NCBI GenBank assembly: GCA_964462585.1
Contig: CAYXAK010000027.1
Location: forward strand, 1-23,774
Source of the DNA: Halarsenatibacter sp964462585
Lineage (GTDB): Bacteria; Bacillota; Halanaerobiia; Halanaerobiales; Halarsenatibacteraceae
Direction: 5' to 3'
Length of the DNA stretch: 23,774 bases
A model generated the notes under the pieces. It did not search any database. It saw nothing but the letters and a program-made list of their open reading frames with translations, and was not told the origin of the DNA. This document shows, in pieces, positions 6,959 through 13,886 of this stretch. A program made the position numbers and the translations under genes. The stretch's first letter is position 1, and every line of letters begins with the position of its first letter.

Positions 6959-8333
6959 TATCCGCTTCTATAAATTCACCGCGGCCTCTCTCCCCCCTGA
7001 ATTCATCATCTTCCACGATAATCTCTCCCCGGGCCACAGTCATCACAGGATAACCCCTCACACTTATATGAGAATAGGGGGAATATCCCGCGGCCGAATG
7101 AAGATTTTTCTCGCTCAGTCTCCTCTCAAAGTCGGGATCCAATATCACCAGATCGGCCACACTTCCCTCCCTGATCACACCTCTTTGGGGATAGAGCCCG
7201 AAGAGCCGGGCAGGATTTGTGCTCAAAAACCTGCTCAGACGGGGATAATCACCGCCTTCTCTTACCACCAGCAGTTCATGGATGAGGGGCAGCAGTGTTT
7301 CCGAACCCGGTATGCCCGGCAGCATCTCCAGGGGATTATATCTCTGTCTTTTCTGCTGCAGAGAAAAGGCACAGTGATCTGTAGCGACCACATCCAGCTC
7401 CTCATCTTTTAGAGCCTGAATCAGCCGCTGACAGTCCTTCTTCTCCCGCAGTGGAGGAACCATGAAATATTTTTCCGGTTCATCTCCCTCCAGAAAAGAT
7501 CTGTCCAGTAACAGATAATGTGGTGTTGTTTCACCGGCAATTCTGGCTCCAGATTTCCTGTATTCAAGCAGCTTATCCAGTCCTGCCGCCGAGGAAATAT
7601 GATCTACATAGAGCGGAAGATTTTGCTCCAGAGCCTGACGGCAGAGCCCTTCTATTGCCTCAGCTTCAGCCCGGGCCGGTCTTAGATCGGGATGATCGTT
7701 CATCTTCAGGTCATCGGCAGAGACCACACCCTGCAGCATATTATTTTTGGCCTTTTCCACCAGATCATCGTCTTCTGCGTGAACGGTGGGGAGAAGTCCT
7801 ACCTCATCACAGCGCTCCATGAGCAAAGCCCGATCAGCGGCCGGCACCAGATAGCCTGCATCTTTATAGGTGGTAAATAATTTGATGCTGCTGATGCCCA
7901 TCTCCCTTATCCGCTCAAGCTCCTCAGCCACATCTTCATCATAATAATGGACGGTCTGATGGAGATTAAAATCAATCACAGAGCTCTCCCGGGCCTGGTC
8001 AATTCTGGCCCGGGCGGAAGAAGGCAGGCTTCTGTCCTCCCGGTGGGGCGAAAAGTCTATAAAGGATGTGACACCACCCCTTGCTGCAGAGCTGGTGCCG
8101 CTGAAAAATCCCTCCTCGGTGACCGTACCACGGGAATTTAGAGCATAATGGGTATGAGCATCTATAATTCCCGGCAGGATATAATTGCCGGATATATCCC
8201 TTATCTCCTCTGCCCGCACCTTGCCGGGATCAATATCTCCTATCTCTTCTATCATACCATCCTCGACGTATAGATCAGCCTCTATGACTTCATCCTCAAG
8301 CACAACTTTTCCATCTCTAAAAAGTATCCCCAT
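6942..8333 (-). CDS. Dihydropyrimidinase / D-hydantoinase family amidohydrolase
   Basis: A 463-residue cyclic-amide hydrolase (463 aa is normal for the family). It would open the ring of dihydropyrimidines, hydantoins or a related ureide. Binuclear metal ligands are visible: His60 and His62 in GIIDAHTHYA, the likely carboxylated Lys151 in SSIKLFTTYK, His185 in PTVHAED, His245 in YVDHISS and Asp319 in VATDHCAF. RGTVTEEGFFSGT and GETTPHYLLLD match hydantoinases better than dihydroorotase or allantoinase. The ATG at 8333 is chosen because AGGAGGG (8339-8345) lies 5 bases before it; an in-frame start at 8354 has no such site. The gene has its own candidate promoter and follows the phoU terminator. 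The substrate is unknown; a link to purine breakdown further right is possible but unproven. Confidence 0.87.
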   Translation of the reverse strand: MGILFRDGKVVLEDEVIEADLYVEDGMIEEIGDIDPGKVRAEEIRDISGNYILPGIIDAHTHYALNSRGTVTEEGFFSGTSSAARGGVTSFIDFSPHREDRSLPSSARARIDQARESSVIDFNLHQTVHYYDEDVAEELERIREMGISSIKLFTTYKDAGYLVPAADRALLMERCDEVGLLPTVHAEDDDLVEKAKNNMLQGVVSADDLKMNDHPDLRPARAEAEAIEGLCRQALEQNLPLYVDHISSAAGLDKLLEYRKSGARIAGETTPHYLLLDRSFLEGDEPEKYFMVPPLREKKDCQRLIQALKDEELDVVATDHCAFSLQQKRQRYNPLEMLPGIPGSETLLPLIHELLVVREGGDYPRLSRFLSTNPARLFGLYPQRGVIREGSVADLVILDPDFERRLSEKNLHSAAGYSPYSHISVRGYPVMTVARGEIIVEDDEFRGERGRGEFIEADISSLL

Positions 8334-8378
8334 AAAAGCCCTCCTGCTCAACAAATGTCAATCTGATATCTGCCTGGT

Positions 8379-8384
8379 ATTATA
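8379..8384 (-). promoter_or_regulatory. Candidate -10 box of the amidohydrolase gene
   Basis: A perfect TATAAT on the minus strand, about 45 bases upstream of the ATG at 8333 and just beyond the phoU terminator. The -35 region is weak (TTACTG at a 17-base spacer). Confidence 0.4.
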
Positions 8385-8409
8385 TGCTAAATATCCGGGT
8401 GCAGTAATG

Positions 8410-8442
8410 AAAAAAGCCGGCCATCCATTCTGCAGGGCCAGC
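8410..8442 (-). terminator. Rho-independent terminator after phoU
   Basis: On the minus strand a 7-bp stem GCTGGCC/GGCCGGC (one G-U pair) with a 13-base loop is followed by six T. It lies 19 bases after the phoU stop codon. Confidence 0.75.
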
Positions 8443-8461
8443 GCCGCTCTATGCCGAACAT

Positions 8462-9118
8462 CTAATACTTTACTCTATTCCCGGTCAGCACATATATCGT
8501 CTCTTCACCTATATTTGTGGCATGGTCCCCCACACGCTCCAGGGATTTGGCAACTGTCACAAATCTCAGCACCTGATTGACATCTTTTTCACTCTCGGTG
8601 CTGTCATCCAGAAGATGAAGGCTCTCCTCGTATATTCTCTCATATATATTATCGGCCCTCTCATCCTTGCGGCAGGCAGCCTCAGCCAGATCGTGATTTT
8701 CGGTGACAAAAGCTTCCAGCACGGCATCGAGCATATCAAATACAACTTCGTAGAGCTCGGGTATCATAACCAGGGGTTCGAGATATTCCTCATTCCTCAG
8801 CTCAAGGGCCACCTCGGCGATATTTGTGGAGTGATCGCCGATTCGCTCAAGATTGCTGGCTATCTTGGGCAGAGCCAGAATATATTTGGCCTCAGAAGCT
8901 ATGGGTTTTTCCATGGTTAAGAGCCAGGCGACCTTCTCCTCGACCGTCACCTCATAGCTGTCGAGATAATCATCCTTGTTGATAACATCCCAGGCCAGAT
9001 CTCCATCCTGATTGTCCAGGGCCTTGATAGAATTCTGCAGCATCTCCCCGGCTGTTTCACTCATATCACTGAGATCATTCAGTATATCCTCTCTTTTCTG
9101 GTCATATTCTTCTCCCAT
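8462..9118 (-). CDS. phoU: PhoU family phosphate-signalling protein
   Basis: A 218-residue all-helical cytoplasmic protein with the two-fold PhoU repeat. The paired metal-binding motifs ERIGDHSTNIAE and ERVGDHATNIGE are clear. PhoU proteins link the Pst phosphate transporter to the PhoR/PhoB kinase system and restrain phosphate uptake. Here it is monocistronic: its own terminator follows, and no pstSCAB or phoBR gene lies in the window. It might instead serve a Na+/phosphate transporter or another transporter elsewhere. The ATG at 9118 is preceded by a GAGGGGG sequence at a rather long distance (about 13 bases). Confidence 0.92.
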   Translation of the reverse strand: MGEEYDQKREDILNDLSDMSETAGEMLQNSIKALDNQDGDLAWDVINKDDYLDSYEVTVEEKVAWLLTMEKPIASEAKYILALPKIASNLERIGDHSTNIAEVALELRNEEYLEPLVMIPELYEVVFDMLDAVLEAFVTENHDLAEAACRKDERADNIYERIYEESLHLLDDSTESEKDVNQVLRFVTVAKSLERVGDHATNIGEETIYVLTGNRVKY

Positions 9119-9270
9119 TAAAATTTTCAGCCCCCTCTCTTATTATTTCAGGTATTCGCTCGACCGGTAATGTAATAATTCTTCGTTGAGCACAGAACTC
9201 CTGCCTGCAGCGGCCATCTCTTTACAGCTTTGCTGCTTTCATATAACATATAGATTGAGGGGGTATAGCA

Positions 9271-10035
9271 ATGGATCAAGTTGATATCGAGCTGAACGAA
9301 AAGGTTTACGAGTTTATGGAAATAACCAGGCATGACAGGATCTCCACATCGGCTCAGAAAAGGGAAAAGCCGCCACCTCCAGGCAGCTGGGATCTCCCCG
9401 CCGAAGAGATTTTCTCGCTGACTGAGCCGGGGGATATTGAAGCACCTGAAACAGATCTGCTGAGGTCCATGAAAAAAAGGCGAAGCCGGCGCAGCTTCAC
9501 AGAAAGGCCCCTGGACATAGATGAGATTTCACTTCTCCTGTATTATACCCAGGGCATTAAGAGGGAGCTGCCCGAAGAGAAGAGTCTGCGCACCGTGCCT
9601 TCGGCCGGTGCCAGACATGGCTTTGAAACACTTCTCTATCTGCACAGAGGAAAAGATCTGCCCCGGGGCATATATCATTACCGGGCCCGGGAGCACAGCC
9701 TGGCCCTGCTGGAAGAAGGGGATTTCTCCCGGGAGATGATCAGAGCAGCGCTGGGGCAGGACCATGTGGGAGGAGCTGCAGCTGTATTTATCTGGGCCGC
9801 TGATGCCCGGCGTATGGCCTGGCGTTACAGTGAAAGGGCTTTCCGCTATCTGCATCTCGATGCCGGCCATGTCTGTCAGAACCTCTATCTGGCCGCAGAG
9901 GCAATCAATGCAGGTGTATGTGCAATAGCAGCTTATGATGACGATTACATCAACGACCTGCTCGATCTTAACGGGGAAGATAAATTCGTCATCTATATGG
10001 CCGAGGTGGGCAGCAGGCGGAAAATGAAAGATTGA
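9271..10035 (+). CDS. SagB/ThcOx-type nitroreductase-family dehydrogenase
   Basis: A 254-residue FMN-dependent oxidoreductase of the SagB branch of the nitroreductase fold. The N-terminal RRSRRSFTERPLDIDEISLLLYYTQG and VPSAGARHGFETLLYLH segments bind flavin. The later RAFRYLHLDAGHVCQNLYLAAEA and CAIAAYDDDYINDLL are diagnostic of the SagB/ThcOx type (the RAFRYL-H-D-GH core). Such enzymes oxidise azolines in peptide natural products when beside YcaO genes. No YcaO, precursor peptide or exporter lies in the window, so a general or unknown reductase role is more cautious. An AGGGGG site precedes the ATG. No terminator separates it from the zinc-ribbon gene downstream. Confidence 0.85.
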   Translation: MDQVDIELNEKVYEFMEITRHDRISTSAQKREKPPPPGSWDLPAEEIFSLTEPGDIEAPETDLLRSMKKRRSRRSFTERPLDIDEISLLLYYTQGIKRELPEEKSLRTVPSAGARHGFETLLYLHRGKDLPRGIYHYRAREHSLALLEEGDFSREMIRAALGQDHVGGAAAVFIWAADARRMAWRYSERAFRYLHLDAGHVCQNLYLAAEAINAGVCAIAAYDDDYINDLLDLNGEDKFVIYMAEVGSRRKMKD

Positions 10036-10061
10036 CAAAATTTAAACTTATACTATCACCC

Positions 10062-10090
10062 TTTACAGCCGGTAAACATGATTATATAAT
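10062..10090 (+). promoter_or_regulatory. Strong sigma-A promoter of the zinc-ribbon gene
   Basis: TTTACA (10062-10067), a 17-base spacer and a perfect TATAAT (10085-10090). The expected transcription start is near 10097, about 45 bases before the ATG at 10142. A 9-bp inverted repeat (10053-10061 and 10130-10138) flanks it. Confidence 0.7.
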
Positions 10091-10141
10091 GATCTCGCTG
10101 TTTGAATGACGGAATAACAATGTAACGAGGGGTGATAGATT

Positions 10142-10297
10142 ATGAAGGAACTGAAAAGAAACGAATGTCCATTCTGTGGAAATGGAAACTGGTCCGGACG
10201 CGAATACTGCCAGAACTGCAGTGGTGAACTCTATAACCACACTGCCCGGACAGCAGCCCGGGATGACGCCGTATACACCATAGCAGACTACTTGTAA
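10142..10297 (+). CDS. Small zinc-ribbon protein (51 aa)
   Basis: A short reading frame with a good ribosome binding site (AGGGGTGA, ending 6 bases before the ATG), a strong upstream promoter and a downstream terminator. Together these make it a likely real monocistronic gene. The peptide starts MKELKRNECPFCGNGNWSG and continues with YCQNCSGELYN. The four cysteines Cys9, Cys12, Cys23 and Cys26 form a CX2C-X10-CX2C zinc ribbon. The remaining ~20 residues (HTARTAARDDAVYTIADYL) have no recognisable domain. Function is unknown; small zinc ribbons often bind nucleic acid or act as protein adaptors, but nothing here decides it. Confidence 0.72.
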   Translation: MKELKRNECPFCGNGNWSGREYCQNCSGELYNHTARTAARDDAVYTIADYL

Positions 10298-10348
10298 AAC
10301 ATTTCGAGAATCTGACAATATTATTATCAAACACTATGACACAGCAGG

Positions 10349-10383
10349 GAGCAGCTGCCCTCCGGGGCTGCTGCTCTTTTTTT
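10349..10383 (+). terminator. Strong Rho-independent terminator
   Basis: A 12-bp stem (GAGCAGCTGCCC paired with GGGCTGCTGCTC, one T-T mismatch) with a 4-base loop is followed by seven T. It closes the zinc-ribbon transcript 51 bases after its stop and lies just before the promoter of the next operon. Confidence 0.88.
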
Positions 10384-10395
10384 ATCTGGTTTTAA

Positions 10396-10424
10396 TTGAC
10401 ATCATCGGGCTTGCCCTGTAAAAT
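10396..10424 (+). promoter_or_regulatory. Sigma-A promoter of the flavoprotein/FliK-like/FlhB-like operon
   Basis: Consensus TTGACA (10396-10401), a 17-base spacer and TAAAAT (10419-10424). The predicted transcript starts near 10431, about 30 bases before the ATG at 10462. Confidence 0.75.
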
Positions 10425-10461
10425 ATAGGATACAGAGACAGTCTGACAGAGGAGGAAAATA

Positions 10462-11067
10462 ATGCTAAAGATCACCGCAATAAAAGGAAGCCCGCGCGGA
10501 AACAGCCACAGCAGCAAACTTCTGGAGGAAACACTGGCCGGATGCCGCAGCCGGGCTGAAGAGCAGGGAGTAAAACTGGATGAGGAGATTTTAAAACCCT
10601 TTACCATGAATATCGAGGCCTGCACGGGCTGTTTCAGCTGCAGTGAAACTGCCACCTGTATCTTTAACGATGATATGGATTATCTCATAGATGAGGGCAG
10701 ATTCGACCAAAGCGATATCATTCTCATATCCACACCGATATACTTCAACGGTATGCCCTCACATCTGAAAAAATTGATAGACCGCTGCCAGCCCATCTAT
10801 GCCAGCAAATATGATCTGGAAGAGTCCATCATCAGGCGGGAGAAAGAGAGGCGCTCTCTCCTCATCGCCTGTGCCGGAGCTCCGGCTTATGAAGATCAGT
10901 TCACAGCGGCCCAAACTGTTTCCGATCTTTTCTTTAAAACTGTAAATGCCGATAAATATGAAGGGATGCTGGTCGATAATACCGATGAGATACCTCCGGA
11001 AAAATCGGAAGAGCTGAAACAGCGGGCCCGAAAGCTGGGCAGGGAGCTCATCGATCAGTTCAACTGA
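10462..11067 (+). CDS. Iron-sulfur flavoprotein (Isf-like, NADPH-dependent FMN reductase fold)
   Basis: A 201-residue flavodoxin-fold protein. The N-terminal ITAIKGSPRGNSHSSKL is the FMN-phosphate loop, and STPIYFNGMPSHLKKLIDR is the second flavin-binding segment. Four cysteines (54, 57, 60, 66) give CX2CX2CX5C, the compact cluster motif of archaeal and clostridial Isf proteins, which binds a [4Fe-4S] centre. It probably passes electrons between ferredoxin-like donors and a small acceptor, often oxygen or peroxide. It has a strong promoter, and an AGGAGG site lies ahead of the ATG. A gap of only 16 bases to the FliK-like gene suggests one transcript with two unrelated-looking genes. Confidence 0.87.
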   Translation: MLKITAIKGSPRGNSHSSKLLEETLAGCRSRAEEQGVKLDEEILKPFTMNIEACTGCFSCSETATCIFNDDMDYLIDEGRFDQSDIILISTPIYFNGMPSHLKKLIDRCQPIYASKYDLEESIIRREKERRSLLIACAGAPAYEDQFTAAQTVSDLFFKTVNADKYEGMLVDNTDEIPPEKSEELKQRARKLGRELIDQFN

Positions 11068-11083
11068 GAGGAGGGCTGAAATA

Positions 11084-12217
11084 TTGAGCCTTGATTCTCT
11101 GTCTTCACTCCATAAAGCTGAACTGCGGGAGATAATCAGAACTCAGGTCAGGGCTTCACTCCAGCGCGAGGGACAGCCCCGTAAAGAAGGCGAAAGTGTG
11201 CCCGAGCTGAGCGGGGAGATAATGTCCAGACTCGATGAGCTTCCCGCCGACATAAAAGAGCACTTTCTCAAAACCTGGCTCTCCTCCCGCCTGCCTCTGG
11301 ATCCCGATATAATACTGCCTCTCTTCGGTGAGCTCCAGAAGTATGAAAGTATGGATCTGCAAAAACAGCTCATAACAGCTGCCGCCTTCTTAAAAAGAGA
11401 GGGACTGCCACTGCGGCGCTTCTTTCTGCGTCCTCTGGCCGGCCTTAACACCCCTGATCTGAATGAAGCGGCTTATTCTTGGCGGGATGAGATCTCGCAT
11501 GATTTAACCCTGCCTGAACCGGAAATCATCTCCACAATAAGCGAGCTGATAACCTCCGGCCGGGGCAGTGAAGCGGCACAGCTGCTGGAAGATCTCGCTG
11601 ACAGCATGGAAAAACTTCTGCAGGAGTTATTTCAGCTCCACTCAGAGAGTTCCGAAAATGGATCAGACAGCAGCAGTACCCTAAATCCCCGGGAAAATCA
11701 GATCTTTTCCAGCCTTGTCGGTATGAGAATTTTAAATCTGGCCGGCAATTTGGGTGAAAAGGGCAGCCTTCTTCTCTATCTGGAGTGGCCTCCACTTCTG
11801 CTGCAGAGAGGGAAGGAAAGGCTGATTCTGACGGTGAGTGAACGGGAATATGATAAAGAGAGCACGGGGAGTGAAGGCGGTGGAAAGAACTCATTTCACA
11901 GAATTTCACTTCTGGTGGAAAGAGAAAAACTGGGCTGTATCAAAACCGAGATGGAAGCCCACCGCAGAGATCTCTACCTTAGCTTCAGTGTGAACAGAAG
12001 GGAGATTGAAAACAGACTGAAACAGAATCTGCCAGAGCTGCGTCATAATCTGAGCAGGAGTGATTTTGCCCTGCAGGGGGTTTCCGTGAAATGGCAGGAA
12101 GACATCTCCCAAAGCTCACCTGCTGAAACTTTGCTAAAAGGGGATACCACACCGCAAAGTGAAGAGGAGCTGGAAGATATTCTGAAAAGCTATAAAAACA
12201 TCGATTTCAGGGCCTGA
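11084..12217 (+). CDS. FliK C-domain-like (hook-length control) protein
   Basis: A 377-residue protein starting with TTG at 11084; AGGAGGG (11069-11075) lies 8 bases ahead and no ATG is near. The N-terminal two thirds (~1-210) are helical and unrecognised, with a low-complexity Ser-rich linker at ~187-200. Residues ~272-340 resemble the flagellar hook-length control (Flg_hook/FliK C) domain: EREKLGCIKTEMEAH, then LYLSFSVNRREIENRLKQN, LPELRHNL and FALQGVSVKW. In flagella this domain contacts the FlhB cytoplasmic domain to switch export substrates. An FlhB C-domain-like gene follows 16 bases later, which supports the call. No other flagellar genes are in the window. The assignment rests on pattern recognition only. 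Confidence 0.62.
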   Translation: MSLDSLSSLHKAELREIIRTQVRASLQREGQPRKEGESVPELSGEIMSRLDELPADIKEHFLKTWLSSRLPLDPDIILPLFGELQKYESMDLQKQLITAAAFLKREGLPLRRFFLRPLAGLNTPDLNEAAYSWRDEISHDLTLPEPEIISTISELITSGRGSEAAQLLEDLADSMEKLLQELFQLHSESSENGSDSSSTLNPRENQIFSSLVGMRILNLAGNLGEKGSLLLYLEWPPLLLQRGKERLILTVSEREYDKESTGSEGGGKNSFHRISLLVEREKLGCIKTEMEAHRRDLYLSFSVNRREIENRLKQNLPELRHNLSRSDFALQGVSVKWQEDISQSSPAETLLKGDTTPQSEEELEDILKSYKNIDFRA

Positions 12218-12233
12218 GCGGGAGGTGATGATA

Positions 12234-12524
12234 ATGGAGGACGAAGAAGAAAGAGGGAAAAAAGAAGAGCAGAATCTGGCTGCAGCGCTGGGCTATGAGA
12301 TAGAGAAGGACAAAGCCCCCCGGATTCTGGCCAGAGGCAGAGGGGAGATTGCCGAAAAGATAGTGGAAAAGGCAGAAGAACTGGAGATACCCCTCCGCCG
12401 GGACAGGGATATAGTCCGGGTGCTGGTGGAGATGGAGCCCGGTGAGGAGATACCCTCTCATCTCTACGAAGCTGTGGCCGAGATTTTGAGCTTCATCTAT
12501 CTTCTGGAGGAAGATCGGGATTAG
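12234..12524 (+). CDS. FlhB cytoplasmic-domain-like protein (EscU/YscU/FlhB C, YlqH-like)
   Basis: A 96-residue protein equivalent to the C-terminal cytoplasmic fragment of FlhB, the flagellar export switch. LAAALGYEIEKDKAPRILAR corresponds to the FlhB region just after the NPTH cleavage site. RGEIAEKIVEKAEELEIP and EIPSHLYEAVAEILSFIY match the rest. The membrane domain and the NPTH motif are absent, so no autocleavage is possible. Stand-alone FlhB C-domains such as Bacillus YlqH are known and uncharacterised. The ATG at 12234 is preferred because GGAGG (12221-12225) lies 8 bases before it; GTG at 12225 and ATG at 12228 overlap or crowd that site. The end overlaps the convergent MoeA-like gene by 4 bases. 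Confidence 0.82.
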   Translation: MEDEEERGKKEEQNLAAALGYEIEKDKAPRILARGRGEIAEKIVEKAEELEIPLRRDRDIVRVLVEMEPGEEIPSHLYEAVAEILSFIYLLEEDRD

Positions 12525-13540
12525 CACCTGCCGAAACTGCAGTCAGGATAACGACAGATCTCACAGTCCAGGCAGAGCCCTCCATGTCCGGCAGCAGCTA
12601 TTTCCTCAGCACTTATCCTTTCACCTGCCGCCAGTCTGGGCAGTATGAGATCAAAAGAAGTCGTCTCCGAGAACATAGCACAGGCGGGCAGCCCCACCAG
12701 GGGAACATCCCGCACATAGGCCAGCATGAACATGGCCCCGGGCAGGACGGGAGCGCCATATGTCACCACTTCATCGGCCCTTGCAAAGATCGCATCCTCG
12801 GTCACATCATCCGGATCCACTGACATACCTCCGGTGCAGACCACCAGATCAGCACCCCGGCTCAGAGCCTCATCTATTGCTTCTGATATCTGCTCCCTGT
12901 CATCAGGCTTAAGGACTGTAAATATAACCTCTCCCCCTATATCCTCAATCTTATCCACAATCACATCGGTGAATTCATCCTCAATCCTCCCCTCATATAC
13001 TTCGCTGCCGGTGGTTATGACGGCAGCCTCCATTTTGTCATAGGGTTTTACCGAGAGGAGCGGTTCATTCCCCACTTCTTTTTCTGCCCTCTCCAGTTTC
13101 TCCTCCTCTATGAGCAGGGGTATGACCCGTGTGCCTGCCACTCTCTCACCCTCGCTCACAGGTGTATGATTATGGCGGGTGGCCATAATCAGATCCGGGT
13201 GGAGATTGAGCATTTTCAGCCTCTCTTTATCAACCTTCAGAAGCCCCCGGCGGGCGGCTGTCAGATTGATCTTGCCCTCACCGGGACGGCTGCGTCTGAG
13301 GCCCTCCCCCTGGGCCAGATCAGCCAGCCTTTTGGCCCCTTCATTCTCGTGCAGCTTATCCTCACCGTTTTCCACTATATAGATATGCTGTTTGCCCAGA
13401 TCGAGAAGATGGGGTATATCATCCTCTTCGATTATATCGCCTTTTTTGAAAGCCGGCCCCTTTTTCACGCCCGGCTTTATCTCGGTGATATCGTGGGCCA
13501 GAACCTCTCCCACGGCCTCACTCACGTGAACTTTTTTCAT
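12521..13540 (-). CDS. MoeA-like molybdopterin-binding protein with C-terminal Cys cluster
   Basis: A 339-residue protein. Residues ~172-305 are a MoCF/MogA-type molybdopterin-binding domain, with AVITTGSEVYEGRIED (173-188) and VVCTGGMSVDPDDVT (233-247). The N-terminal half (~1-165) is MoeA-like in its opening VSEAVGEVLAHDITEI, but lacks a complete MoeA layout. The tail GLCLDCEICRYPDCSFGRC has five cysteines (323, 326, 329, 334, 339), fit to bind zinc or an Fe-S cluster. It probably takes part in late molybdenum-cofactor maturation for the hydroxylase system. It is the last gene of the accessory operon, its ATG overlaps the XdhC N-domain gene by 23 bases, and AGGAGG lies 9 bases upstream. Confidence 0.82.
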   Translation of the reverse strand: MKKVHVSEAVGEVLAHDITEIKPGVKKGPAFKKGDIIEEDDIPHLLDLGKQHIYIVENGEDKLHENEGAKRLADLAQGEGLRRSRPGEGKINLTAARRGLLKVDKERLKMLNLHPDLIMATRHNHTPVSEGERVAGTRVIPLLIEEEKLERAEKEVGNEPLLSVKPYDKMEAAVITTGSEVYEGRIEDEFTDVIVDKIEDIGGEVIFTVLKPDDREQISEAIDEALSRGADLVVCTGGMSVDPDDVTEDAIFARADEVVTYGAPVLPGAMFMLAYVRDVPLVGLPACAMFSETTSFDLILPRLAAGERISAEEIAAAGHGGLCLDCEICRYPDCSFGRC

Positions 13541-13886
13541 CTGCGTTCTCCTCCTTTCTCAGATCCAGCACTTCGACCAAAACATCGACTCTACCCCCGC
13601 AGATGCCGCCGGCTCGAGCAACTTCCCGGTTGGAGAGATCGAAAGTTGCCCGCAGTGTCTTCTCCCCCTCTACCATCATCTCCTGTGCTCTCTCAATTAC
13701 CTCCTTCTCCACCGCTCCCCCGCCGATAGTGCCGGTTATAGAGCCATCTTCTCTGATGAGCATGGTGGCACCGTCATCTCTGGGAGCCGAGCCGGAGGAT
13801 TTAACCACCGTGGCCAGAGCCAGATCGATATCCTCTCTCTCCTCATCTGCGGTGCGCAGAAGCTCTGCAACTATCTCTCTGTTCAA
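13518..13886 (-). CDS. XdhC/CoxI N-terminal domain protein
   Basis: A 122-residue protein containing only the XdhC/CoxI N-terminal domain. LALATVVKSSGSAPRDDGA, GSITGTIGGGAVEKEV and the later GGICGGRVDVLVEVL are the family signatures. XdhC proteins bind molybdenum cofactor and help insert or sulfurate it in xanthine dehydrogenase. TTG at 13886 is preferred: AGGAGG (13895-13900) lies 8 bases ahead, and TTGA overlaps the TGA of the preceding gene. The GTG at 13895 would overlap the ribosome binding site itself. The usual NAD-binding second half is encoded separately just upstream, so this is one half of a split XdhC. Confidence 0.85.
   Translation of the reverse strand: MNREIVAELLRTADEEREDIDLALATVVKSSGSAPRDDGATMLIREDGSITGTIGGGAVEKEVIERAQEMMVEGEKTLRATFDLSNREVARAGGICGGRVDVLVEVLDLRKEENADEKSSRE

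Noticed and set aside
9148..9333. Short minus-strand frame between phoU and the nitroreductase gene
   Set aside because: It overlaps the nitroreductase start and its ribosome binding site, and shows no family signal or ribosome binding site of its own.
13166..13729. A 187-codon plus-strand open frame
   Set aside because: It runs antisense across the MoeA-like and XdhC N-domain genes, both of which have clear family motifs; its low-complexity Pro-rich product is not credible.
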